A stretch of DNA of 36,870 nucleotides, from the NCBI GenBank assembly GCA_007694015.1, contig RECO01000094.1, forward strand, positions 1 to 36,870, given 5' to 3'. Origin of the DNA: Geminicoccaceae bacterium (lineage in GTDB: Bacteria > Pseudomonadota > Alphaproteobacteria > Geminicoccales > Geminicoccaceae). Each line of letters begins with the position of its first letter. The first letter of the stretch is position 1. The notes under the pieces are model-generated. The model was not told the origin of the DNA and ran no database searches. It saw nothing but the letters and a program-made list of their open reading frames with translations. Both the position numbers and the translations under genes were made by a program. Positions 1 through 7,017 of this stretch are shown in pieces.

Positions 1-35
1 TGCACCATGATCTGCAGGTTGGGGGAACGGCGCAT
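1..35 (-). CDS. suhB: SuhB-like inositol monophosphatase, N-terminal fragment (cut by window edge)
   Basis: Reading leftwards from an ATG at 35-33, the eleven visible codons give MRRSPNLQIMV. This resembles the start of alphaproteobacterial SuhB-type inositol-1-monophosphatases, a Mg-dependent phosphatase family. In many alphaproteobacteria this gene lies directly after efp, as it would here, on the same strand and 181 bp downstream. A GGAG lies about 11 bases before the ATG. Only the start is visible, so the call rests on 11 residues plus gene order; the repeat-filled gap from efp is unusually long. Confidence 0.55.
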   Translation of the reverse strand, partial: MRRSPNLQIMV

Positions 36-75
36 GGGCAGGGACTCCGGTGGAGACGGGAGGAAAACGTAAGGG

Positions 76-98
76 CTAGGGGGCTTTTGGCCCCCTAG
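76..98. repeat. Perfect inverted repeat with T-rich loop
   Basis: A 9-bp perfect stem (CTAGGGGGC / GCCCCCTAG) closes a 5-base loop, TTTTG. The core AGGGGGCTTTTGGC recurs exactly, on the opposite strand, at 4072-4085. It lies between efp and the suhB-like gene and directly abuts the palindrome at 98-173. Confidence 0.6.
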
Positions 99-173
99 GA
101 CCCCCAGCCAGCGGCGCTGCCGCTGCCACTTTTTCAAAAGTGGCGGCGGCGGTAGCCGTCGCCTGGGGGGTCC
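98..173. repeat. 76-bp foldback (palindromic) element
   Basis: The arms run from GGACCCCC at 98 to GGGGGGTCC ending at 173 and are imperfect reverse complements. The centre is a perfect 9-bp hairpin (GCCACTTTT at 125-133 paired with 136-144, loop TC). The outer arms carry related GC-rich pieces (AGCGGCGCTGCCGCTGCC versus the complement of GGCGGCGGTAGCCGTCGCC). A related element with the same arm sequences is at 36515-36827. No gene lies inside it. Confidence 0.6.
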
Positions 174-204
174 AAGGGGGGACCATCAAGTCCCCCCTTG
201 CCTT
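165..204. repeat. 40-bp block repeated in inverted orientation at 36484-36523
   Basis: Forty bases here are exactly the reverse complement of 36484-36523. The block includes the hairpin at 174-199. It sits just 3' of efp (minus strand) here, and 5' of the scsB-like gene at the far end of the window. Identity over 40 bases in unrelated intergenic regions indicates a dispersed repeat. Confidence 0.75.
174..199 (-). terminator. Strong GC hairpin after efp, possible terminator
   Basis: A perfect 9-bp stem (AAGGGGGGA / TCCCCCCTT) has an 8-base loop and lies 18 bp past the efp stop on the minus strand. There is no clear T-tract after it in the efp direction, and the same block occurs elsewhere as a dispersed repeat. 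Termination is therefore possible but not shown. Confidence 0.35.
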
Positions 205-216
205 CCTTCGACTTCG

Positions 217-783
217 CTAATCGCGCGCGCGCTCGACGTAGCTGAACTCGGTGGTGTTGACGACGACGCGGGTGCCGGCCTCGATGTGGGGGGGGACCAT
301 GACGCGCACGCCGTTGTCGAGGATGGCGGGTTTGTAGGAGGCGGCGGCGGTTTGGCCTTTGACCACCGGGTCGGCCTCGACGACCTCGAGAACGACGGTT
401 TCGGGAAGGCTGACGCCGAGGGCGCGGCCTTCGTAGGTTTCGACCGTGCAGATCATGCCCTCCTGGAGGAAGACCGCCTGGTCACCGAGCATGTCCTTAG
501 TGAGCGTGACCTGCTCGAAGTTTTCCTGTTCCATGAAGTGGAGCAGGTTGTCTTCGGCGTAGAGGAATTGGTATTGGGCCTCGTCGAGGCGGACGCGCTC
601 CACGGTTTCGGCGGCGCGGAAGCGCTCGTTGAGCTTGGTACCCTCGACGATGGCCTTCATTTCGGCCTGGAGATAGGCTGGCCCCTTGCCGGGCTTGACG
701 TGCTCGGTCTTGAGCACGCGCCAAAGCTTGTCCTGGTGTTCCAGCACCATGCCGGGCCGGATCTCGTTGCCGTTGATCTTCAT
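217..783 (-). CDS. efp: Elongation factor P
   Basis: This is a 188-residue protein, the normal length for EF-P, which enters the ribosomal E site and rescues ribosomes stalled on proline runs. The N-terminal KOW-like domain starts [16 protein letters not shown]. The modifiable loop KPGKGPAY puts Lys33 at the tip, the residue lysylated by EpmA/EpmB in species that carry them; neither gene is in this window. The OB domains follow, and the C-terminus contains [17 protein letters not shown], close to the family signature. An AGAG ribosome-binding site lies before the ATG. It starts 9 bp after the ThiE-like gene's stop, so it is probably co-transcribed with pgk-fbaB. Confidence 0.97.
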   Translation of the reverse strand: MKINGNEIRPGMVLEHQDKLWRVLKTEHVKPGKGPAYLQAEMKAIVEGTKLNERFRAAETVERVRLDEAQYQFLYAEDNLLHFMEQENFEQVTLTKDMLGDQAVFLQEGMICTVETYEGRALGVSLPETVVLEVVEADPVVKGQTAAASYKPAILDNGVRVMVPPHIEAGTRVVVNTTEFSYVERARD

Positions 784-792
784 CGATGCTCT

Positions 793-1380
793 CTAATTGC
801 TGGCCGTCGGTGCCGAGGTGCTGAGCCGTTCTGCGGCTGCCATCTCGTGCGCGAGATCGGCGTTCACCCAATCCCCATCGACCAGGAGAAAGTCGGCTCC
901 CGCCCTCACCAAAGCCGAGATCGAGCCCGCCTCGGCGCGCGCCGCACACGGCAGGACGAATAGCTGTTGCCACCAGTGGAGGCAATCGCTCACGCTGTCG
1001 AGCGAACCATCGAACAGCACGACGTCACACCCGAACTCGCCCGCCTCCATCGCAACGTGGCGCGACGTGCCGACAGCGACGACGATGATGCCGGGCCGCC
1101 CCCAAGCCCGGCGCAACGCCGTGACCTCCATCTCGGCATCCGCGCCGAGGGTGACGATGACGCCGTCGGCGCCGGGCTCCGGCTCGAAGGCACCGGCGAG
1201 GAGCAGGGCCGCGGGCAGCGAGGCGGCGAGACCCTCGGGCACTGCGTCGGCCTCGGCGACGAGGCCCGCCAGGCGGTCCGCGGCGGCCAAGACCTGGAGC
1301 GCGTCACGCAGGCTGGGCGACGGGGCTGCCGGCACCCGCACGAGGAGCCGGCAGCGCGCGTCGTCGATTTCGCGTTCCAC
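793..1380 (-). CDS. Degenerate ThiE-like (thiamine-phosphate synthase fold) protein
   Basis: A 195-residue protein. I chose the GTG at 1380 because it follows the fbaB stop by 10 bp; the longer open frame runs back through fbaB out of register. The segments GADGVIVTLGADAE, a middle ALRRAWGRPGIIVVAVGTSRH and a late AGADFLLVDG align in order with ThiE TIM-barrel strands. However, the ThiE pyrophosphate and pyrimidine contacts (GVHLGQxD, GxSxH) are replaced or lost. A ThiE homologue after fba is a familiar alphaproteobacterial arrangement. I infer a ThiE relative that may have lost catalysis. True ThiE activity is unlikely from these motifs, and no TPP riboswitch is visible upstream. Confidence 0.7.
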   Translation of the reverse strand: MEREIDDARCRLLVRVPAAPSPSLRDALQVLAAADRLAGLVAEADAVPEGLAASLPAALLLAGAFEPEPGADGVIVTLGADAEMEVTALRRAWGRPGIIVVAVGTSRHVAMEAGEFGCDVVLFDGSLDSVSDCLHWWQQLFVLPCAARAEAGSISALVRAGADFLLVDGDWVNADLAHEMAAAERLSTSAPTASN

Positions 1381-1390
1381 CAGGGCGGGC

Positions 1391-2308
1391 TCAGGACTCG
1401 CCGAGGTAGATCTTGCAGATCTGGTCCAGCAGTTCCATCGCCTCGGCCTTGGGACGGCGGAAGGCGTTGCGGCCGACGATCGACCCGGACCCGCCACCGT
1501 CGCGAATGCCACGGACGTCATCGAGGAACGATGCGGTGTCCTTGGCCTCGCCGCCGGAGAAGACGACCAGGCGCTTGCCGGCGTAGCAGACCTGCATGAT
1601 GTGCTCGATGCGCTTGGCGAGGGTCGAGCCGTCGATCTTCTGCTCCTCGTAGACCTTCGCGGCCTCCTTGAGGTCGAGGGCAGCCGACGGCGGCTTCACC
1701 TTGATGATGTTGGCGCCCATGAGGGCCGCCATGTGCGCGGCGTAGGCGACGATGTCGAAGGCCACCTCGTTGGTCACCTTGCCGCCGCGCGGGTAGGACC
1801 AAACGACGACGCAAAGGCCGTTTGCCTTCGCCTCGTAGGTCAGTTCGCGGAGCTCCTCCATCATGCCGTAATTGGCCTCGGAGCCGGGATACATGGTGAA
1901 GCCGATGCCGACGCAGCCGAGGCGCAGGGCGTCCTTGACGCTCGCGGTGATGGCCTGGTCGCCGACGCCGGTGTGCAGGCTGTTGGCGCTGTTCATCTTG
2001 AGGATGAGCGGCAGCTCGCCGGCAAAGGTGTCGGCACCCGCTTCCAGGCTGCCCAAGGGTGCTGCGTAGCCCGACAGTTCGGCGTCGAGGGCCAGCTCGA
2101 ACAGGTAATGCGGGTCGTAGGCAGCCGGGTTGGAGGCGAAGGAGCGGGCCGGCCCGTGCTCGAAGCCCTGATCGACCGGAAGGATCACCAGCTTGCCAGA
2201 GCCGCCGAGGCGGCCGTGCATCAACAGCCGGGCGAGGTTGCCTTTGACCCCGGCATTCTCGCCCTCGTACCAGGAGAGGATTTCCTTTACCTTGGGTGTC
2301 AGTCGCAT
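1391..2308 (-). CDS. fbaB: Class I fructose-bisphosphate aldolase (DhnA/FbaB type)
   Basis: A 305-residue aldolase that reversibly cleaves fructose-1,6-bisphosphate to dihydroxyacetone phosphate and glyceraldehyde-3-phosphate through a lysine Schiff base. The DhnA-type family is recognised by LVILPVDQGFEHGP near residue 43, the barrel strand GANIIKVKPP carrying a candidate catalytic lysine, and the phosphate-binding end with LVVFSGGEAKD and GSGSIVGRNAF. It is metal-independent and unrelated to class II Fba. Its ATG overlaps the last 10 bases of the preceding gene, which implies translational coupling. It lies one gene downstream of pgk, consistent with a glycolysis/gluconeogenesis operon. Confidence 0.95.
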   Translation of the reverse strand: MRLTPKVKEILSWYEGENAGVKGNLARLLMHGRLGGSGKLVILPVDQGFEHGPARSFASNPAAYDPHYLFELALDAELSGYAAPLGSLEAGADTFAGELPLILKMNSANSLHTGVGDQAITASVKDALRLGCVGIGFTMYPGSEANYGMMEELRELTYEAKANGLCVVVWSYPRGGKVTNEVAFDIVAYAAHMAALMGANIIKVKPPSAALDLKEAAKVYEEQKIDGSTLAKRIEHIMQVCYAGKRLVVFSGGEAKDTASFLDDVRGIRDGGGSGSIVGRNAFRRPKAEAMELLDQICKIYLGES

Positions 2309-2760
2309 GGCGTCATCCCGTTGCTGTTCGGATCATGGCTCAGATGCGCGCTTTCGTAGCAGCCTCGGCGGAATTGGTCACTGTGCTCGAAGCGCCAACG
2401 CGCGATTTGGGCAGTAACCTGGGGGTGGGCGGTGAGAACCACGTGCGGCAGCTCTGGCGCCTCGCGCGCGCCATGCGCTGCGATCAACGCCGTGAGAGCC
2501 GCCGCGGCCGGGCCCTGCACCGTGTGATGCAGGTGACGGCAGCCGACACGCAGCGCCGCCAAGACGGTGCCAGCACGGTCGCCGCACATGACGACCACTG
2601 GCCGGCCGAGGACTTCTTCCGCGGCCTGCCAGAACGCCGGCCCGGACGCTTGCGCGTTGCGTCCGTAGAGCTTCACGCCCCGTCGGACAGCAGCGGCCCA
2701 AGCCACTACGTCGCGCGCTTGGTGCGTGTCGTTGACCGCGATCCGCAGCGGTCGGTTCAG
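2299..2760 (-). CDS. Hypothetical protein between pgk and fbaB
   Basis: About 153 residues, not recognised. The frame stays open between the pgk stop and the fbaB start and overlaps fbaB by 10 bp, so it looks like a real operon member. Visible features are a likely first beta strand ([10 protein letters not shown]), a [18 protein letters not shown] segment, a second strand [16 protein letters not shown] and [11 protein letters not shown], suggesting a small alpha/beta fold. No ATG or GTG suits the start: CTG at 2760 overlaps the pgk stop, GTG at 2706 would remove the first strand, and an in-frame ATG further upstream would overlap pgk by tens of bases. The N-terminus is therefore uncertain. 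Confidence 0.6.
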   Translation of the reverse strand: MNRPLRIAVNDTHQARDVVAWAAAVRRGVKLYGRNAQASGPAFWQAAEEVLGRPVVVMCGDRAGTVLAALRVGCRHLHHTVQGPAAAALTALIAAHGAREAPELPHVVLTAHPQVTAQIARWRFEHSDQFRRGCYESAHLSHDPNSNGMTPCD

Positions 2761-3953
2761 GCGCGGAGCGCGGCGACGCCGGGCAACTCCTTGCCCTCCA
2801 GCCATTCGAGGAAGGCGCCACCCGCGGTCGAAACGTAGGAGAAGCGTTCCAGAACGCCGGCCTTCGCCAGCGCCGCCACCGTGTCGCCGCCGCCGGCGAC
2901 CGTTTTGAGCTTGCCGGCATCGGTAAGGTCGGCGGCGGCCAGCGCCACACCGGTGGTGCCGGCATCGAACGGGTCGAGCTCGAAAGCGCCCATCGGACCG
3001 TTCCAGAGCAGCGTCTTGCAACCGGCCAGCGCCGTCTCGACCGCTTTGACCGTCGCCGGGCCGACATCGACGATCATCTCGTCGGCCGCCACCTCCTCTG
3101 GCGCCACGACGCGATTGTCCGCCTGGGCTTCGAAGGTGGTCACGACGACCGCGTCCTCCGGCAACAGGATGCGGCAGCCCTTGGCCTCGGCGTCGGCCAG
3201 GATGGCGCGGGCGGTGTCGGCCAAGTCTTTCTCGCACAGCGACTTGCCGACCGGCTTGCCCTGGGCGTGCAAAAAGGTGTTGGCCATGCCGCCACCAATG
3301 ATCAAGAGGTCGACCTTGGCGACGAGATTGCCGAGCACGTCGAGCTTACTCGATACCTTGGCGCCGCCAATCACGGCAGCAACCGGCCGCTCCGGGACCT
3401 CCAATGCGGCCTGCAGCGCTTCGAGTTCGGCCTGCATCAAGCGGCCGACATAGGTGGGCAGCCGCGAGGCGACACCGGTAATCGAGGCGTGGGCCCGGTG
3501 CGAGCAGGAAAAGGCGTCGTTGACGTAGAGGTCGGCGAGCTTGGCGAGACCGTCCGCGAAGGCCGGGTCGTCCTTCTCTTCGCCGGCATGAAAGCGCAGG
3601 TTTTCCAACAGCACGAGGTCGCCATGTGCCGCTTTGGCCACGGCCGCATCGGCGACGGCGCCGATGCAGTCATCGGCGAAGTGGACCTTGCGGCCGGGCA
3701 GTGCCCGCTCCAACGGTGCCACGATGGGACGGAGCGACATCGAGCTTTCGACCTTGCCCTTGGGCCGGCCGAAATGCGAAGCGACGACGACGACGGCACC
3801 GGCTGCAGCCAGTTCTTCCAGGGTCTCGGCGGCGCGTTCGATGCGGGTGGCGTCCGTCACTTCGCCTGCGGCCATGGGCACGTTGAAGTCGACTCGGACG
3901 AGCACGCGCTTACCGCGTGCGTCGATGTCGTCGAGCGTTTTGAACGCCGGCAT
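2757..3953 (-). CDS. pgk: Phosphoglycerate kinase
   Basis: A 398-residue cytosolic kinase that interconverts 1,3-bisphosphoglycerate + ADP and 3-phosphoglycerate + ATP. The N-terminal domain carries the signature [12 protein letters not shown] near residue 20 and SHFGRPKGK. The hinge and C-domain carry [34 protein letters not shown] and the nucleotide loop GGGDT near the end. Length and motifs are complete. A strong GGGAGGAAG site lies upstream of the ATG. There is no gap (GAPDH) gene beside it here; the upstream gene on this strand is an unrelated hypothetical protein. Confidence 0.98.
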   Translation of the reverse strand: MPAFKTLDDIDARGKRVLVRVDFNVPMAAGEVTDATRIERAAETLEELAAAGAVVVVASHFGRPKGKVESSMSLRPIVAPLERALPGRKVHFADDCIGAVADAAVAKAAHGDLVLLENLRFHAGEEKDDPAFADGLAKLADLYVNDAFSCSHRAHASITGVASRLPTYVGRLMQAELEALQAALEVPERPVAAVIGGAKVSSKLDVLGNLVAKVDLLIIGGGMANTFLHAQGKPVGKSLCEKDLADTARAILADAEAKGCRILLPEDAVVVTTFEAQADNRVVAPEEVAADEMIVDVGPATVKAVETALAGCKTLLWNGPMGAFELDPFDAGTTGVALAAADLTDAGKLKTVAGGGDTVAALAKAGVLERFSYVSTAGGAFLEWLEGKELPGVAALRA

Positions 3954-4064
3954 CGCTTCCTCCCGTTATTTCGGCGGCTGGTTCGAGCGCAGATTGGGGT
4001 AACACGCACCCTGGGCGCCGTCCACGCCGACCAAACGCCGCCGGCCTTGGCCGGCCGATCGGGG

Positions 4065-4087
4065 GCAGGGCGCCAAAAGCCCCCTGC
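4065..4087 (-). terminator. Hairpin after the 4120-4647 gene, possible terminator
   Basis: An imperfect hairpin (GCAGGG / CCCTGC outer stem, with a TTTTG-type loop on the minus strand) lies about 35 bp past the stop of the gene ending at 4120. It shares the 14-base core AGGGGGCTTTTGGC with the hairpin at 76-98. No long T-tract follows. Confidence 0.3.
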
Positions 4088-4119
4088 GTTCGAACCCTCT
4101 CGTTTGTGCGCTGCGTCGT

Positions 4120-4647
4120 TCAGCGCGAGTCGCGGGCGGCCTGCGCGTTCTTGACGAACTGGGAAACCCGACCCGCTTCCATGGCGCTGCCGATCTGGGG
4201 GGCTTTGGTGTTGGGATTGGCCCGCATGCCCTTGCGGCTGGTTCGCCCAGCGTCGACCGGCCGGCCGCGCCCCCCAGCGCTGCTTTGGCGGAGGGCCAGG
4301 GCGCGGCGGGCCGCTTCGACCGTCGCCTCGCGCCCGTTCGCGCGCTGCCGGCGCGCACGTTCGGCATTCACCCGCTTGAGCGCTTGGGCAAGCACGTCGA
4401 GCTTGAGCGCCGAGCCTTCGTCGCGCTTGGAGGCCTCGGCCCCCTTTGGACGGGCCTTGCCGCGCATCTCGCGGCGGCGGCGATGCGCCTCGGTGCGGGC
4501 CTTGTCCCTGAGGTCGCGCAGCCGCTTGGTCAGGTCGCCCAGCGCCGCCTCGTCGAGCGTTTGCACGTGCGGATGATGGGAGTGAGCGACCGTTTCCTGC
4601 TCATCGACGTTGAGCGCGCGTCGCTCGTCGCGTTGGCTGATGGACAC
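4120..4647 (-). CDS. Basic, helical hypothetical protein
   Basis: A 175-residue protein, not recognised. I chose the GTG at 4647 because AAGGAGGG sits 7 bases before it; the ATG at 4668 has no ribosome-binding site. The product is very rich in Arg, Lys and Ala. It has a His-rich stretch (AHSHHPHVQ) near residue 30, then long charged helices (LTKRLRDLRDKARTEAHRRR) and ends ANPNTKAPQ...QFVKNAQAARDSR. There is no signal peptide or membrane segment. The composition would suit a nucleic-acid- or ribosome-associated protein, but that is inference from composition alone. It stands by itself, with terminator-like hairpins on both sides. Confidence 0.75.
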   Translation of the reverse strand: MSISQRDERRALNVDEQETVAHSHHPHVQTLDEAALGDLTKRLRDLRDKARTEAHRRRREMRGKARPKGAEASKRDEGSALKLDVLAQALKRVNAERARRQRANGREATVEAARRALALRQSSAGGRGRPVDAGRTSRKGMRANPNTKAPQIGSAMEAGRVSQFVKNAQAARDSR

Positions 4648-4733
4648 GGCAGAGCCCTCCTTGAACATGACCGGAGGACGCAGCGTAAAGCGCCGTCGCG
4701 CCCGGTCAACGGGGCACCGCTCCACGACGCGCA

Positions 4734-4759
4734 AAGGCCCCCGGTGAACCGAGGGCCTT
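4734..4759 (-). terminator. Rho-independent terminator candidate after the TRAP-binding protein gene
   Basis: The stem AAGGCCC / GGGCCTT (7 bp) plus an inner CGGT / ACCG (4 bp) has a 2-base loop and a single C/A mismatch between the stems. It lies 25 bp past the stop at 4784. On the minus strand the stem ends in CCTTT, a short T-run. Confidence 0.6.
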
Positions 4760-4783
4760 CGTGACCAACCCGTCAGGCGAAGC

Positions 4784-5899
4784 TCAGGCCGGCTCGGCGT
4801 AGGTGTAGTCGAGGCCGCGGGCGCGGGAGAAGGCTTCCTCCGACAGCGCCGACCAGGCCATCGCGTCCTTTCGAAAGCGCAGGATGTTGTCCATGACCTC
4901 GCGCGACATCGCATCCTGGGAGGCGAGATCGTTCATGACCTGCCCCGCGAGGTTGCCCAATGCGGTCAGCGTTTCGTCGTTGAGCATGCGCTGCTGGACG
5001 TTGTGCTCGTTGATCAGCTTTTCCAACGCGTCGTTGTTGCGGGCAACGAACTCGGACAGCACGGTGGAATTTACGGCGCGGTTGGCGGCCTCGACGATCC
5101 TCTTGAGATCGTTGGGCAATTGCTCCCAGGCGCGCAGGCTGATGAAGTTGTCGAGCACCGTTGCCGGCTCGTGCCAACCCGGTCCGTAATAGTAGCGGGC
5201 GAACTGGTGAAAGCCGAAGGCGAGGTCGTTGAACGGTCCCACCCACTCCGCGGCATCGATCGCACCGGACGACAGGGCCGGCGGGATTTCGCCACCGGGC
5301 AGGTTCACCACCGTCGCTCCAGCCGCCGCCGCCACGCGCCCGCCGAGACCCGGCAAGCGGTAGCGCAAGCCGCGGAAATCCTCGATGCTGTGGATCTCCT
5401 TGTTGAACCACCCCATCATCTGGGTGCCGGTGTTGCCCGAAGGGAAGAACTTCGTGCCCATTTCGGCATAGACCTTGTCGGCCAGTTCCTGGCCGCCGCC
5501 GAAGAGAAACCAGGCGTTCTGTTCTTGGGCGTTCATGCCAAACGGCATGCAGGCGATGAACTGCGTCGCCGGCACCTTGTTCAGCCAATAATACGGAGCG
5601 CCGTGCCCCATCTCCAAGGTGCCGCCCTCGACCGCGTCCATGGTCTCGAAGGCCGGCACGATCTCGCCGGCGCCGAACACCTCGATCTGCAGCCGACCGT
5701 CCGACATGTCGCGGATCAGCCGGGCGAGCAACTCCGCCCCGGTGCCCAGGCCGGGAAAGTTTTTGGGCCACGTCGTCTGCATGCGCCAGCGGAAGGTTTG
5801 CTGGGCAATGGCTGGCTTGGGGAAGGTGGAGGCGGCGACGGCGGCCCCGCCGGCGACGGCGCCCGTTGCGAGTGACTTGATGACGGATCTGCGTTGCAC
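4784..5899 (-). CDS. TRAP transporter solute-binding protein, DctP/TakP type, Tat-exported
   Basis: A 371-residue periplasmic binding protein. The start is a GTG at 5899 with AGGGAG about 8 bases upstream. The N-terminus is a Tat signal: twin arginines in RRSVIK, a glycine/alanine-rich hydrophobic stretch and a likely cleavage after PAIA. The mature part begins FRWRMQTTWPKNFPG and has the family hallmarks EVFGAGEIVPAFETMDAV, GMNAQEQNAW and LPGLGGRVAAAAGATVVNLPGGEI, plus a substrate-site AAEWVGPFNDLAFG. It resembles the 2-oxoacid/lactate-binding TakP branch, but the ligand cannot be read from sequence. No DctQ or DctM membrane subunit gene is nearby, so it is an orphan here. Confidence 0.9.
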   Translation of the reverse strand: MQRRSVIKSLATGAVAGGAAVAASTFPKPAIAQQTFRWRMQTTWPKNFPGLGTGAELLARLIRDMSDGRLQIEVFGAGEIVPAFETMDAVEGGTLEMGHGAPYYWLNKVPATQFIACMPFGMNAQEQNAWFLFGGGQELADKVYAEMGTKFFPSGNTGTQMMGWFNKEIHSIEDFRGLRYRLPGLGGRVAAAAGATVVNLPGGEIPPALSSGAIDAAEWVGPFNDLAFGFHQFARYYYGPGWHEPATVLDNFISLRAWEQLPNDLKRIVEAANRAVNSTVLSEFVARNNDALEKLINEHNVQQRMLNDETLTALGNLAGQVMNDLASQDAMSREVMDNILRFRKDAMAWSALSEEAFSRARGLDYTYAEPA

Positions 5900-5984
5900 G
5901 GATCGATACTCCCTGACGAAAAGGCCAGACGAGGCCAACGGCCCACGACGGAGCGCCATGCATAGCTGCCTTGCAATGGAACGG

Positions 5985-6806
5985 CTAGCCTTTGGTCGAA
6001 GCCTGGAAAGGTATCCAGCGGTCGCCCGCGAGGACCTCCAGGGGGCGAAACCGGGCCTTGTAGGCCATCTTTCGCGACCCCTCGATCCAATAGCCGAGAT
6101 AGACGTAGTCGAGGCTGGCCGCGGCGGCGAGGCCAAGATGACGCAGGATGATTTCGGTACCGAGGGAACGGGCGGCCTGCGCAGGATCGAAGAACTTGTA
6201 GACGCCCGAAAGGCCGCTCGCCACCTCGTCGGTCAAGCTGGCGGCGATCAAGGCGCCCTTGGCGTCGCGCAGTTCGATCAGGCGGGTGCTGACCGGGCTC
6301 GTTTCCAGCATCCGCCGAAAACTCCCCCGATCCATGTCGGCCATGCCGCCGTCGCCATGCCGCCCTTGGATGTAGGCACGAAACAGCCGGTAGCGCTCCT
6401 CGCTGTAGCTCGGCGGTTCGACGTAGGTGATCAGATCGGCGTTGTGCTTCGCCACCCGACGCAAGTTGCGGCTGGGGGCGAAGCCGGCGACCGCGATGCG
6501 CACCGAGCGACAGGCCTGACAGCCCGGGCAGATCGGTCGGTAGAGGATGTTTTGGCTGCGGCGAAAGCCCGCCTGCATCAGCACCTCGTGCCGGCGATCG
6601 GCATCCATGCCCTGGACGATCGTGAACAGACGACGTTCCTCGCGCCCCGCAAGATAGGGACAAGGCTGCAATTCGGTGCTGGCGAAGGTGGTCAGCCGCG
6701 TGCTGGCGCGGGTGCTTTCGACGGTCGGCGGGCGCGAGGTCGAAACGGCCAAGGCTTCATCCGGAGCAAAAACTACGTGGCCGCACTGTGCCCCTGATCG
6801 GCGCAC
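5985..6806 (-). CDS. bpt: Aspartate/glutamate leucyltransferase (arginyltransferase family)
   Basis: Up to 273 residues. The enzyme transfers leucine from Leu-tRNA to N-terminal Asp or Glu of proteins, marking them for ClpS/ClpAP (N-degron pathway). The N-terminal ATE domain has QPCPYLAGREERRLFT and the cysteine cluster CPGCQAC, typical of the family. The C-terminal acyltransferase domain has SGVYKFFDP, LGTEIILRHL and LDYVYLGYWIEGSRKMAYKARFRP. The GTG at 6806 gives an N-terminus longer than usual and lacks a ribosome-binding site. A TTG at 6752 preceded by GGATGAAG would give a more typical length. Its stop is 85 bp from the TRAP gene. Confidence 0.93.
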   Translation of the reverse strand: MRRSGAQCGHVVFAPDEALAVSTSRPPTVESTRASTRLTTFASTELQPCPYLAGREERRLFTIVQGMDADRRHEVLMQAGFRRSQNILYRPICPGCQACRSVRIAVAGFAPSRNLRRVAKHNADLITYVEPPSYSEERYRLFRAYIQGRHGDGGMADMDRGSFRRMLETSPVSTRLIELRDAKGALIAASLTDEVASGLSGVYKFFDPAQAARSLGTEIILRHLGLAAAASLDYVYLGYWIEGSRKMAYKARFRPLEVLAGDRWIPFQASTKG

Positions 6807-6843
6807 GAGAAAAGCGCGCCGTGGTCCGGGATGGTGGAGCCAC

Positions 6844-6897
6844 TAGTGCACAGGCGCATTCGGAGCGTTCCGCTCCGGATGCGCCGTTGATGCACTA
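6844..6897. repeat. Hairpin repeat element A
   Basis: The outer inverted repeat is TAGTGCA / TGCACTA. The inner 15-bp stem is GGCGCATTCGGAGCG paired with CGCTCCGGATGCGCC, with one T/G wobble and a 3-base loop. It shares TAGTGCACAGGCGCA with element C at 36828 and its overall plan with element B at 6910. It is a REP/MITE-like intergenic palindrome between bpt and a small hypothetical gene. Confidence 0.75.
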
Positions 6898-6909
6898 ACT
6901 CCATGGAAT

Positions 6910-6962
6910 CGTGCAGCTTTGGCGCAGTCGGACGTGATTCGTCCGACTGCGCCGCTGCACTA
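6910..6962. repeat. Hairpin repeat element B
   Basis: A perfect 14-bp stem (GGCGCAGTCGGACG / CGTCCGACTGCGCC) has a 5-base loop, TGATT. It is flanked by GTGCAG and CTGCAC, which continue the pairing, and ends TGCACTA like element A. The arms match element A in plan but not base for base, with compensating changes that keep the stem paired. Confidence 0.75.
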
Positions 6963-7017
6963 GCAGACGGGCCGCGTGGAGGGGAGGAAACCTGGAGCGG
7001 CGTAGGGGGCGAGGCGC

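Noticed and set aside
793-1521. Full-length 242-residue version of the ThiE-like protein
   Set aside because: The first 47 residues are fbaB read in another frame and are low-complexity Ser/Arg/Pro sequence. The GTG at 1380, just after the fbaB stop, is a better start.
797-2359. 520-residue plus-strand frame opposite the ThiE-like and fbaB genes
   Set aside because: A shadow of fbaB and its neighbour, with no domain or ribosome-binding site.
4081-4105. tRNA-like GTTCGAAC stretch
   Set aside because: It resembles a T-loop, but the flanking bases do not form a T-stem and no acceptor or anticodon arms are present.
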